DNA of 64,000 nt, taken from assembly GCF_026262505.1 (NCBI RefSeq), contig NC_067206.1:39693660-39757659 (forward strand), in the 5' to 3' direction. The stretch is from Trichomonas vaginalis G3. Lineage: Eukaryota > Parabasalia > Trichomonadida > Trichomonadidae. Positions 37,208-46,177 of the stretch are shown here, piece by piece. The position numbers were made by a program, and so were the translations under genes. Numbering within the stretch: the stretch's first letter is position 1; every line of letters starts with the position of its first letter. The notes below the pieces were generated by a model that saw nothing but the letters and a program-made list of their open reading frames with translations, had not been told where the DNA came from and did not search any database.

Positions 37208-37444
37208 TTTTATTTTGTATATTTCTAAATATATATATATTACTCGTTAAAATACATTTGATTTTTTTCATTAATTAACTAATTGATTAGCAATGGTTTG
37301 CTTGCAGCTGATTGTTAAGCGAGTCATTGATGTGTGATATTAAGAAAAGATTCAGACGTTTGATTTTCGATCAATATGGGTTTGAAGCTAGTTTTACATG
37401 AAGAAAAAAATCTTTGTAGAATTTGTCACTTTTTATTTTGGAGA
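37208..37444. other. Short intergenic with 21-bp match to old Maverick
   Basis: Contains GATTGTTAAGCGAGTCATTG followed by A at 37310-37330, identical over 21 bases to 3360-3380 in the Maverick polymerase-like piece. Otherwise AT-rich. Confidence 0.5.
37426..37432 (+). promoter_or_regulatory. Inr TCACTTT of TBC gene
   Basis: TCACTTT lies 19 bases before ATG 37445 and fits the trichomonad initiator TCA(+1)YTWW. Confidence 0.6.
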
Positions 37445-38302
37445 ATGGCATATAATCAAGAAATGTTTCTCGAAATCCTTGACGACGATGTGCTCGTTGA
37501 TAAAGAAAAGTTGATGGCTGCCTCATATTATGGCGTGCCAGATGCTGTTCGTGCAAAAGTTTGGATGCATTTACTAAATGTATCTGATTCTTCGCATCAT
37601 TTTGAAGGACAGCAAGTTGTAGAGCGCACAAAGTACTATAAATCTCTGAGACCAACAACATTTCCTTATATCAAAAACGCTGTTAACACTGTAATTCATC
37701 ATATGGCTTTGACAGAAGAAAATATCTCAGCAGGATTATCAAATATACTTTGTAATTACTTCTCATGCAATCCTAACGTCCATTTCAACATGGGAATCGT
37801 TTCATTAACAGTTCCATTATTCATTGCATCAGAAAATGATGAAGTATCATCATTTTTCTTATTAACCAATCTTTTGGATCGATGGTACTTCCAAAATTCT
37901 GATGATATTCATATTAAACAAGCAGCAAAACTTGCAAAATATATAAGTATTTTCTATCCTGATTTGGCAAACCATTTCTCGTCCGAAGCTCTCGATATGA
38001 GCGAAATTTTCATCCATTGGTTCCAATTCTACCACTCTACAGCCCTTCCTATTCAATCTTTGTTAAGATTGTGGGATACCTATCTATCTCTTGACGCAGA
38101 ACATCTCAGAAAGACAACTTTGTTTGTTTCTCTTGCTCTCGTTGAAAGATTGATGCCAAAAATCTTAAGAATGGAACATATCGAAATCAAGAACTTTTTG
38201 TCTCATCTTCCATTTATTGATATTGATGTTCTTTTGGTTCAAGCTCAGACAATGCAGTCTCAATTTGCTGCAATGTTCGCAAGTGAAAAATCTTCCCAAT
38301 AA
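37445..38302 (+). CDS. Small TBC-domain protein (Rab-GAP family)
   Basis: A 285-residue protein that is almost entirely TBC domain. TBC proteins stimulate GTP hydrolysis by Rab GTPases in membrane traffic. Motif 1 is GVPDAVRAKVWMHLL (R36, W40). The arginine-finger region reads SLRPTTFPY (R69). The glutamine-finger motif, usually YxQGM, reads FNMGI, with Met116 in place of Gln. WFQFYHSTALPIQSLLRLWD is the conserved late motif. Without the Gln it may be weak or act as a pseudo-GAP. The start at 37445 is chosen after the Inr; an upstream in-frame ATG at 37376 would add 23 poorly conserved residues. Confidence 0.85.
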   Translation: MAYNQEMFLEILDDDVLVDKEKLMAASYYGVPDAVRAKVWMHLLNVSDSSHHFEGQQVVERTKYYKSLRPTTFPYIKNAVNTVIHHMALTEENISAGLSNILCNYFSCNPNVHFNMGIVSLTVPLFIASENDEVSSFFLLTNLLDRWYFQNSDDIHIKQAAKLAKYISIFYPDLANHFSSEALDMSEIFIHWFQFYHSTALPIQSLLRLWDTYLSLDAEHLRKTTLFVSLALVERLMPKILRMEHIEIKNFLSHLPFIDIDVLLVQAQTMQSQFAAMFASEKSSQ

Positions 38303-38776
38303 TTTATATTTTTGTATTTTTGTTATAAAGAAAACTATTATCTTATTTATGTAAGCTATTACCAACTCATCTTATTATATTTTTCAGCAGTTTCAAAAAT
38401 AAATTTGATAATTTCACCTGATTTGAGTCCAACTCATGAAGGATTATTCATATTTAGTCTGTGTGATATGTAATTTGTGGAATTTGGCTCAAATTCTAAA
38501 ATAAATAAATTTGAAAAAAATTCTCATAATATTTCTGTATATTGAATAGAATATTGGCTATATAGTATATGTATTCAAGAATCTCAACTAGACTATTCAC
38601 GAATTTCTTTTTCATTATGAAAATTATAAAATTATTGAGGATTTTCCGATGAGGAATAGTATATTTGTTTTCTGTAAGCCAGTAGTTTGTATAACTAATT
38701 TTTAATAATGATACAATAAATCTTTTTGCGGATCTATATTTAATAATGAAACAATAGCTTTATAAAAATATCTGGG
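38303..38776. other. Convergent AT-rich intergenic region
   Basis: 3' flanks of two convergent genes. No gene, RNA or repeat recognised. Confidence 0.5.
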
Positions 38777-38995
38777 TTATTCATCTGAGTCTTCTTCTAA
38801 TATATTATTAATTTCTTCGTCGTTTATGAGATTATCGTCATCACTGATAACAGCGAAATTAACTTCCTTTAAAAGGGGTGCCTCCGGATACTTCTGACCA
38901 AGAATTTGGTTGCCATCTGCAACAGAAGAAACTGTCATACGTGGGAAGTTTCCAAATTCTAAAACTGATTCTTCTTTTGAACACAAGCAACCCAT
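38777..38995 (-). CDS. 72-aa lipid-anchor candidate (MGCLCSKEE)
   Basis: Start taken at ATG 38995: MGCLCSKEESVLEFGNFPRM. Gly2 with Cys3/Cys5 is the dual myristoylation/palmitoylation pattern. The rest is acidic (SDDDNLINDEEINNILEEDS) and disordered. It would sit on a membrane surface. The frame extends upstream to 39076 but loses the signal, so the shorter start is preferred. No family; it may be a small adaptor (late-endosomal LAMTOR1-like proteins begin similarly, an untested analogy). Confidence 0.65.
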   Translation of the reverse strand: MGCLCSKEESVLEFGNFPRMTVSSVADGNQILGQKYPEAPLLKEVNFAVISDDDNLINDEEINNILEEDSDE

Positions 38996-39602
38996 TTTTT
39001 TTCGAATGAAAACTGAAATCAAAGTGCCAAAAATAATCGAACCATTGAACATGATTTGTGCAATGTTCGCCTTCAATATGTATCATACTACTAATGTCAT
39101 AATATAATTTAAACAAAATCCATGGAAAATTTCAAAATTGGTGTAAATTTGTAGCAATAATCATTGTTTTTTATATGTTAGAGTATAAAAATATAAACCC
39201 TATATTCTTTCAAAGTTATTAAGATTCTTCAAACAATATGAAACGTATGTTTAAGTATTTTGACTCAAATCACTTTAATCTCATATTGCTTGAATTTAAT
39301 ATAATCATATTTTACTTTAAAATAGACTTGAAGGTTCACAATTTTTAAAATTTGCTATTGTTTAGCTAAATCTTATCATGCAATTGCGAAAAGCATCATT
39401 AATATTGTAAGCTGCATGTTTTCTGTGTTATGTGCATTCGATGGATAAATCAATTGAAAAAACAATTAACTTTGAAATCGGAAGTTTTCTTGCTACTCTT
39501 TACGCCATTCTATGAAATTTTCATATGATAATCATATTGAACAGGATCAATATCGAAGTTCTTGAACTTGAGACCAAATAAGCGGTTTGACACTCACCAG
39601 GA
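38996..39602. other. Divergent intergenic region
   Basis: Upstream regions of the MGC gene and Mob1. AT-rich. Contains CTCACC 7 bases before Mob1 ATG. Nothing else recognised. Confidence 0.45.
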
Positions 39603-40247
39603 ATGAATTGGTTTAATATTGGTGGTAATAGACAAACTTTCCGTCCAGTTAGGCGCGGAGGTATCAATCAGAGGAGAACAAACCTTCATCAACACCAGAT
39701 GGAAACCCTTGGTTATGGCGATTTCCATGAAGCGGTAAAACTCCCTGAGGGCGAAGACCTTAATGAATGGTTAGCAAATGGTGTAGTTGATTTCTGCAAT
39801 CAGCTCGAAATTCTTTACAGGACAATTACGGAGTTTTGCACACCAGAAACATGCCCAGTAATGAGTGCAGGGCAAGGCTTCAAATATCTATGGTCTGATA
39901 ACAACCAGTACCAAAGGCCAACTGAAGTATCTGCTCCGGAATATATAAGTCTATTACTCGATTGGGTGAAAGATCAAATTTATAACGAGGATATTTTCCC
40001 AACTGCTCAGGGAAAGCCTTTCCCAGATAATTTTCAGCAAGTAATCAAAAATATCATGAAGCGACTCTTCAGAATTTACGCACATTGCTATTGGCATCAT
40101 ATAGATAACTTCAAAACTCTCGGAACAGACAGCCACCTCAACACTTCGTTCAAATATTTCATGTGCTTTACTCTCGAGTTTAATCTGATACCTCCAGATC
40201 AACTTGAGCCATTGCACGATCGAATCGAATCCATTACGCGTTCTTAA
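39603..40247 (+). CDS. Mob1/phocein-family kinase activator
   Basis: A 214-residue Mob1. It binds and activates NDR/LATS kinases in mitotic exit, cytokinesis and cell-shape control. Typical sequence: ETLGYGDFHEAVKLPEGEDL, NEWLANGVVDFCNQLEILY, CTPETCPVMSAGQGFKYLWS with the zinc Cys pair, then YAHCYWHHIDNF with the zinc His residues and a C-terminal LEPLHDRIESI helix. Length equals the family norm. The start is immediately after a CTCACC leader. Unambiguous. Confidence 0.97.
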   Translation: MNWFNIGGNRQTFRPVRRGGINQRRTNLHQHQMETLGYGDFHEAVKLPEGEDLNEWLANGVVDFCNQLEILYRTITEFCTPETCPVMSAGQGFKYLWSDNNQYQRPTEVSAPEYISLLLDWVKDQIYNEDIFPTAQGKPFPDNFQQVIKNIMKRLFRIYAHCYWHHIDNFKTLGTDSHLNTSFKYFMCFTLEFNLIPPDQLEPLHDRIESITRS

Positions 40248-40556
40248 ATAATAATTAGCGGTGTAGTTTTTTCCAATTATCCAAAAATACCAAATGTTCT
40301 TTATTGTAAAAAAATATATTGAAATAAAAAATCTAATGTTGTTTTTACTCTTTTAACTTTTTTGATTTATTTTGTCTATGATTGTTTACCCTATGAAAAT
40401 AGTTTAATGGTTCAAATACATTTTTATCAAATTCAACTTTCATAATTCTAAAACAAGAGAATGGAAACATAAAATAGTTTTTATAGTGAAATAATTTTGT
40501 CATGAAACTAACGTGAAATTTATTCTAAATTAATACAAAAATAATCTTTACAATAT
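40248..40556. other. Convergent AT-rich intergenic region
   Basis: Downstream of Mob1 and of the EF-hand gene. No feature recognised. Confidence 0.45.
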
Positions 40557-41003
40557 TTAATCATTAAGAAGGATATCAACAAGTATATTATAATCGATAA
40601 ATCCATTATCTACCTCAAGCTGTGAAAATAGACGCTTGATCTGCTGTTCTTCGAAAGGTTGGTTGCAATTCTTCAGAACTTCAATTGCAGTTGCTTGTTT
40701 AATCTTTCCTGTACCATCGCGATCAAAAACTTTGAATGCGCTAACAAGTTCATCACGACAATTAGAATATCTTGCTATATGATAAACAAAATATGCATAT
40801 TGATTAAAGTTAACTTGGTCATATGCTGATATATCCCTGTTTACTGCAATTATTTCTTCTTCTGTTGGATTCAATCCAAAAGCACGAATTGCTTTTTCTA
40901 ACATTGTTAACTCGATGTTTCCGTCAAGATCATCATCAAAGTCATCGAATGTATCATGTAATTTTTTGAGTGTACTTGGAGTCATAAATTGTTTAATACT
41001 CAT
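40557..41003 (-). CDS. Calmodulin/centrin-like EF-hand protein
   Basis: A 148-residue protein with four EF-hand repeats. Repeat 1 has loop DFDDDLDGNIEL and repeat 3 has DRDGTGKIKQA, both with good calcium ligands. Repeats 2 and 4 (ISAYDQVNFNQY, LEVDNGFIDYN) are degenerate. Two competent sites and the helix pattern fit centrin or a calmodulin-like regulatory light chain, acting at basal bodies/cytoskeleton or as a Ca2+ sensor. No basic centrin N-terminus is present, which leans to calmodulin-like. Inr TCATTAA lies upstream. Confidence 0.85.
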   Translation of the reverse strand: MSIKQFMTPSTLKKLHDTFDDFDDDLDGNIELTMLEKAIRAFGLNPTEEEIIAVNRDISAYDQVNFNQYAYFVYHIARYSNCRDELVSAFKVFDRDGTGKIKQATAIEVLKNCNQPFEEQQIKRLFSQLEVDNGFIDYNILVDILLND

Positions 41004-41436
41004 CTCGAATTTTTAAACCGTTAATGACGATTATCCAAAACGCACTAAAAAGTGACTGAAAGAAAACTGTTTCGTTAAGTTCTTCGTTTGTCTGGCATTG
41101 GATTTTGAATCAGTGGCTAACAAGGAAGCTCAGTGGAATCAAAAAGCAAGATTCTACAAAACATTTTTAATTTCATATCATTTTAGTCAGTTCTGGAAGT
41201 TTAAATATATCCTGCAGATGAATCTATGTAGTCAAATGACCATATTAAGTACTTCAATCTCATGATAGTAATATGGGATTTTATAAAAAAAAATAAAGAT
41301 ATATAATAAAATTTTAAACAAATACATAATATAGAGATATAATTGGCATATAAGCTATATGAAAATATTGATTATTATGAACAAAATGTCATGAGAAATC
41401 GATATTTCAAGATTATAATTGCTCAATCAAGTGATT
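41004..41436. other. Intergenic, no gene seen
   Basis: Upstream of the EF-hand gene and downstream of the next minus-strand gene. AT-rich with one GC-richer stretch near 41085-41160. No RNA recognised. Confidence 0.4.
41021..41027 (-). promoter_or_regulatory. Inr TCATTAA of EF-hand gene
   Basis: On the minus strand, TCATTAA lies 17 bases before ATG 41003. Fits the trichomonad initiator. Confidence 0.55.
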
Positions 41437-41757
41437 TTATGAAATCGCTTTGAATTCATCATCAAGTGGAATAAACCACATTGATTCATTGAAGAGTTTT
41501 GAATGTAATTGATCATGGGGACTATCAGGATGATTTGAAACTACAGGACGTGAATTTTTATTTGGTTTCTTGATTAATGGTGAATTTCTGGTGTGGTTTT
41601 TGCTTGTTAAATTTTTAAGATTTTCGAAAAGTTGCTTGAAATCTAAATCTAAGCCCTTTGATTGGTTCTTGGGTTGATTTTTGACGGTTTTGGGCTTATC
41701 ATCAAGTTTTTTCTTGCTTGATATCAGTTGATAAAATACCAAGAATAAAACAAGCAT
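41437..41757 (-). CDS. 106-aa short protein with hydrophobic start
   Basis: MLVLFLVFYQLISSKKKLDD, a short signal-peptide or anchor-like start, is followed by a Lys/Asn/Ser-rich linker (PKTVKNQPKNQSKG) and a C-terminal FNESMWFIPLDDEFKAIS. No family recognised. The leader upstream is AT-rich. It is possibly a real small secreted or anchored protein, but coding cannot be proven from sequence alone. Confidence 0.4.
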   Translation of the reverse strand: MLVLFLVFYQLISSKKKLDDKPKTVKNQPKNQSKGLDLDFKQLFENLKNLTSKNHTRNSPLIKKPNKNSRPVVSNHPDSPHDQLHSKLFNESMWFIPLDDEFKAIS

Positions 41758-42305
41758 TTTAATGTCACTTTTTTATTCCCTTCTAATCAGATTTTCTTCA
41801 AATTTTAAAGATCGATCTTATCCCGTAAATTACATTGTTTTGTGGATTGTAATCAGTTCTCTTGTATTGTGCACTTCCTAATATATGCATTCTCATACTT
41901 GGTCATGAAGTTATCTCTTTCATAGATCCGAGAATCATTGCAATAGAAAATTCATTTTTTTCGGGCTTCGATTTGTAAACTATTGAAATTCTGAGTTATT
42001 GAAAATCAATAGTGAGGGGAATAGAAGTCATCTTATTGTATCTGTATTATCTAAAGGTCAATTACTTTGTAATCAGGCTGTCATTTAATAAATTATTATA
42101 TTTTAATAATATTTTTGAGCTTTGGCTCATGTCTTACAGGGTGATTGTTTTTTGGACATGATATCACCATATATCACCATCATTGCCTTGTTTCAAATAT
42201 CTTTCAGAATTATCAAATTATATCTTATTATCGAAGTATTATCCTATTAATGCAGAGTAAAGTTCTAATTAATATTAAATCATGCTCATATGATAGACTA
42301 AAAGT
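41758..42305. other. Divergent intergenic region
   Basis: 548 bases between a minus-strand small ORF and the Sel1 gene. No additional feature seen. A short direct repeat, ATATCACCAT, occurs twice (42161-42180). Confidence 0.4.
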
Positions 42306-42312
42306 TCATTTA
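42306..42312 (+). promoter_or_regulatory. Inr TCATTTA of Sel1 gene
   Basis: TCATTTA ends two bases before the ATG at 42314, giving a leader of about six bases, typical of trichomonads. Confidence 0.65.
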
Positions 42313-42313
42313 A

Positions 42314-43957
42314 ATGCTTGTTACTCCATCTCCTTTATTAGTTGTTCATCATAAACATCAAAATTTTGATGATCAACTATACCATTTAGAATACGCTTTG
42401 GCAAATAATGCATCTGATATAAATAATTCACCAAAATCACAACTATTTACAGATTTAGCATTTTTATGTTTAAATGAAGATAACCAAAATGCAAAAAAGT
42501 CATCACTTCGAGCATCGATATTCCTTTCATTGCTTACTGACTTAGAAAGTCCTGATATTCCTTTGTTTTTGGGAATATTAGCACTCTCAACTAACGATTC
42601 ATATACTGCAAGACATTGGCTTCAGAAATCTGCAAGCCTCGGAAATAAAAATGCAATGGTTTTACTTGGTAGATTAACAATGGGAGCTTTTAATACAGCT
42701 CCACTCCCTGATTTTGACGACCGCCCCATTTTAACAGCAATCCGTTGGTTTATTAGAGCAATTCGCAGCGGATCTGTTGTTGCAAATTACTATTTAGGCG
42801 AATTATATTTTCAACATAATGATTATCGACGCGCACTTATTTATTTTAATACATATTTCGCAAAAACTAAGTCCGTCTTAGCTGCTGGTTTTATTGCAGT
42901 TTCTCTACAAAATCTTGGTCAAACACAATTGTCAATTAAATGGCACAGATGGTGTGCATCACAAGGATTACAAGCATCAGCGAACTCTTTACTAGTAATA
43001 TATAGAAGTGGAAACTATGTTGTGTCATTTTTCCAATGGCTATCAGTTGCAACAAGATATAGTTTCTTAAAAGAGAAAAAATACTTCTTTTCACCACTTC
43101 TTAAAGCAACTCTCACAGATAAAATCGAATTTCCTCAACTTTCTGCTGCAATTTCTTTATTATCTTTTTCAGAGCCATATAAACAAGCATCGCAATTTTT
43201 ACCAGCACAGCCATCAGTAGAATTCAGACCAATCCTCAATGAAAGCGAAATTGTTGCTGTTTCAAAATCAGATAATCCAGGACTTTGTCCAGCCACTCGT
43301 TTGCCATCAATTCCAGCCACAACACCAACACAGCTTCTCCTTAAAGCCTTTGATCTTGCAAATCCTTACTTCGAAAAGAGAAACCTCGCAATGTGTAAGT
43401 CAATTTTGCAGCATTTGCAGAATCTCAAACCACGAGGTATCTGCGAGAGCCATTTGTTCAGAGCCAAATGCAAATCTCAGTCTGCAAATGATCTTTGCAC
43501 TGCAGCTTTGATTGCTTTAGTTCTTGAAGACGCTGCTTACGCTTTGGAGCTCTTTGGAAAGGCAGCAATACTCGGAAGTGAAACAGCAAACTTATTTATT
43601 GGTTTAATATTATTCCATGGCTTAGTAAATACAGAAAGAACTGAATCCGGAGTAATTTATCTCTCAAGATGTCCACTTGAACCTGTTGCCCTTCTTCACC
43701 TTGCTGTAATATACAATGACAAAGTGTGGGCAAGAAGAGCTGCTCAAAGTTTAGGTTCTACTGAAGAAAGTGGAGAAATGCACGAATACGTGGGCGATTT
43801 GTTCGCGAATGGAATCAAATTCCCTAAGGATGGCAAGGTCGCAATGATGTGGTATGGAATTGCCCTCCAGAAATACGAAGAATTCGGATTAGATACAAAT
43901 AATATTTTGCAGAAAATGGCTCAGCATGCTTACAACTCTAGGTCGTCATTTAAGTGA
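42314..43957 (+). CDS. Sel1-like repeat protein
   Basis: A 547-residue helical-repeat protein. The Sel1/TPR units are visible as ARHWLQKSASLGNKNAMVLL, IRAIRSGSVVANYYLGELYF, IKWHRWCASQGLQASANSLL and ALELFGKAAILGSETANLFI. The family scaffolds protein complexes (ER-associated degradation, signalling). There is no signal peptide or membrane segment, so it is probably cytosolic. A Pro/Thr-rich linker (LPSIPATTPTQLLL) separates the two repeat halves. The exact role is unknown. The start has an adjacent Inr. Confidence 0.8.
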   Translation: MLVTPSPLLVVHHKHQNFDDQLYHLEYALANNASDINNSPKSQLFTDLAFLCLNEDNQNAKKSSLRASIFLSLLTDLESPDIPLFLGILALSTNDSYTARHWLQKSASLGNKNAMVLLGRLTMGAFNTAPLPDFDDRPILTAIRWFIRAIRSGSVVANYYLGELYFQHNDYRRALIYFNTYFAKTKSVLAAGFIAVSLQNLGQTQLSIKWHRWCASQGLQASANSLLVIYRSGNYVVSFFQWLSVATRYSFLKEKKYFFSPLLKATLTDKIEFPQLSAAISLLSFSEPYKQASQFLPAQPSVEFRPILNESEIVAVSKSDNPGLCPATRLPSIPATTPTQLLLKAFDLANPYFEKRNLAMCKSILQHLQNLKPRGICESHLFRAKCKSQSANDLCTAALIALVLEDAAYALELFGKAAILGSETANLFIGLILFHGLVNTERTESGVIYLSRCPLEPVALLHLAVIYNDKVWARRAAQSLGSTEESGEMHEYVGDLFANGIKFPKDGKVAMMWYGIALQKYEEFGLDTNNILQKMAQHAYNSRSSFK

Positions 43958-44111
43958 ACCACATATTGATTTGTTCTTTGTTTTTTTATATGTATATAAA
44001 ATTATATTAATATTGGAAATTTTCGACTTTCTTTCATATAAATCTTTAATATGAATACTTTGATATCATTTATTGTTGTCATGCGTCATAAAATCTTCAT
44101 AAAATTTTTTA
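43958..44111. other. Short intergenic with TCATAAA
   Basis: TCATAAA at 44097-44103 lies 15 bases before ATG 44112, a plausible Inr of the coiled-coil gene. Confidence 0.45.
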
Positions 44112-45359
44112 ATGAGCGTTTATGATTCTTTCATGAATCAATCCGAAGATCCTCTTATTCGAAATGAGCAATATATGAGGATAATTGAAGATAAATTGGA
44201 AGAATTAGCAACTCTTAGAGAAGATTATTCCAAAATTGAATCCGTTATTCAACAATATAATCAAGAACTCGAAAAAGTTAAAGAAAATACTGAAAAACAT
44301 GAACAAACAATAGTCATTCCGCCATCATCTATAAAAAATACTGATGAAACAGAAGAAGAATCCATTGCACCAGCATTATCACCAAGAATAGCAGCACTCG
44401 CAGTTTCAGAAACTAGTGACGAACAAAAATATTACGATAATCTTGAAAAAGTACAAGACTTAGCGCTTCAAGTACCTGAAGAATATAAAAAACGAGCTCA
44501 AAAACTTGTAAACGTATGTGAAGAAGTATACAGCACAAGATTATATTTGAATGATGTACTTAATATCGAAATACCAGACAATTTTGATTTTGATAGAATT
44601 GGAATCACATTTAAACCAAATAATGTTCAATTTATGGATGTAGAAAACGAAGTTATTTACTCAGAACCACCAAATAAACCAATACTGGCAAAAAGAAAAG
44701 AACTTGGACAAATAGAAGAAGATATTAAATCACTAAATCAGCGTATTTCAGATAAACGTGCAGATCTTGAACGATATGCAAGAGTTTATGATCTAAATGT
44801 TAAGTGTCTTGCAGCAAAAACGATTTCATCAACTTTACCTCCAAATTCAGTTTCAAATATATTAAAATCCGAAGAAGAAGCAAAGAACTTTGCAAGTATG
44901 AACAAAGCAAAAGCAGAAGAATTAAAGCTTCAAATTAAAAGGCTTCAAAATGAAATTTCAGAAAAGCAATTCGAAAATTCGCATGATATTGTTACATTAG
45001 TTAACATGATGAAACAAAGAAAGCTTGATGAAGCTAAACTTCAGCACAAATATAGATCATTTTTAAGTGAACTTGCAGCTCTCACACATTGTATTGATTT
45101 AGATTGTGAAAATATTAATGTTATACAAAGTAATGTCGAAAAAATGAAAAAGCAAGTCTCTAAATTGCAATATGATACACAGTTTTATACTTGTCCTGCT
45201 TATTTAAGTCATATCAAGCTGCGTGATATGGAGTTGAAACAACAGCTTCAAAAAGTAAAATCAACAAAGGAAACGTTACAATATAAAGTTTCGATGACGA
45301 AAAGAAAAATTGAGCTCACGAATGAGAGAGTTCCAGATGATCTCATGAGCAATATCTAA
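44112..45359 (+). CDS. Coiled-coil protein, 415 aa
   Basis: A mostly coiled-coil protein. An N-terminal helix (MRIIEDKLEELATLREDYSK) is followed by an acidic linker with SIAPALSPRIAALA, then long heptad stretches (LGQIEEDIKSLNQRISDKRA; ELKLQIKRLQNEISEKQFEN; VEKMKKQVSKLQYDTQF) up to the C-terminus. The style fits cytoskeletal or flagellar coiled-coil (CCDC) proteins. No specific family recognised. Confidence 0.7.
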   Translation: MSVYDSFMNQSEDPLIRNEQYMRIIEDKLEELATLREDYSKIESVIQQYNQELEKVKENTEKHEQTIVIPPSSIKNTDETEEESIAPALSPRIAALAVSETSDEQKYYDNLEKVQDLALQVPEEYKKRAQKLVNVCEEVYSTRLYLNDVLNIEIPDNFDFDRIGITFKPNNVQFMDVENEVIYSEPPNKPILAKRKELGQIEEDIKSLNQRISDKRADLERYARVYDLNVKCLAAKTISSTLPPNSVSNILKSEEEAKNFASMNKAKAEELKLQIKRLQNEISEKQFENSHDIVTLVNMMKQRKLDEAKLQHKYRSFLSELAALTHCIDLDCENINVIQSNVEKMKKQVSKLQYDTQFYTCPAYLSHIKLRDMELKQQLQKVKSTKETLQYKVSMTKRKIELTNERVPDDLMSNI

Positions 45360-45532
45360 TTCTAATTTTTTAGAATAGAGATTATTTATTTACTCTCTAC
45401 ATCCTTTCTAATTTTGTTTGAAAATTTTAAAATAGAAAATTAGTTCTTGTTGAACAAATTGACATCAGTTAATTTGATAAATTGACAATTTATATAGAAA
45501 TTTACTGATCAAGAATGTATGGAGAGAATCAT

Positions 45533-45988
45533 TTAAGCAACGAGAGCAGAAGCTGTCTGGGCGTTGTACTTCCAGTTTGGAGCAAGAACACGGCGTGTCT
45601 TGTAATAGCGGGTAAGACGGTGAATTCTTGACTCGATAAGGATGAGACGGTACTTGCCATCGACATCGTGCTTAGCGTGCTCGAGGTGCTTGCGGACGTT
45701 TGTTGCCTTCTTGATAAGATGATAAAGTTCTTCTGGGAGAGCTGGGGCGAGGCCATTAGCCTTAAGGATACGGAGAACCTTGACGCCTGTAACAGCACGG
45801 ACCATGCCAACACCATTACGGTCACGAAGGAGTGCGCCGATCTGAGATGGGCGAACACCCTTCTTAGCGTAGTCGCAGATCATCTGGACGCATTTCTCTG
45901 CAGAGAGCTGGAGCCAGTGTGGTGCTGAACGACGGTATGGGCATGTTGAAGAAGAAATACCTTTGCCTTGGGAGTGAAGACGACCCAT
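45533..45988 (-). CDS. RPS13: 40S ribosomal protein S13 (uS15)
   Basis: A 151-residue uS15, part of the small ribosomal subunit where it binds 18S rRNA helices at the subunit bridge. [20 protein letters not shown] and [20 protein letters not shown] are the family's conserved start and end. Length is normal. GC content and third-position C/G are much higher than in neighbours, as expected for highly expressed genes. Unambiguous. Confidence 0.98.
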   Translation of the reverse strand: MGRLHSQGKGISSSTCPYRRSAPHWLQLSAEKCVQMICDYAKKGVRPSQIGALLRDRNGVGMVRAVTGVKVLRILKANGLAPALPEELYHLIKKATNVRKHLEHAKHDVDGKYRLILIESRIHRLTRYYKTRRVLAPNWKYNAQTASALVA

Positions 45989-46177
45989 TCAAAAAAAGGA
46001 AGAAAAATCTAACCGCAAAATAACCGTAAATTTTGCTGGGCCAAAATTTGCCCTGTATCAGAGTTAATTATGTTATCTTTAACGGGGTTGTTATGCTGAT
46101 TTATGATCCGTTTTTAAATCATCATAAATATCAATTTTTATCAATTTCATTGATATTTTTTTCTGTCAAAGTTTCAA
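45989..46177. other. Divergent promoter region, S13 and FYVE gene
   Basis: 189 bases between divergent starts. Contains CCGTAAATTTTGC and AACCGTAAA stretches near 46010-46035 ahead of S13. Specific sites are uncertain. Confidence 0.35.
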
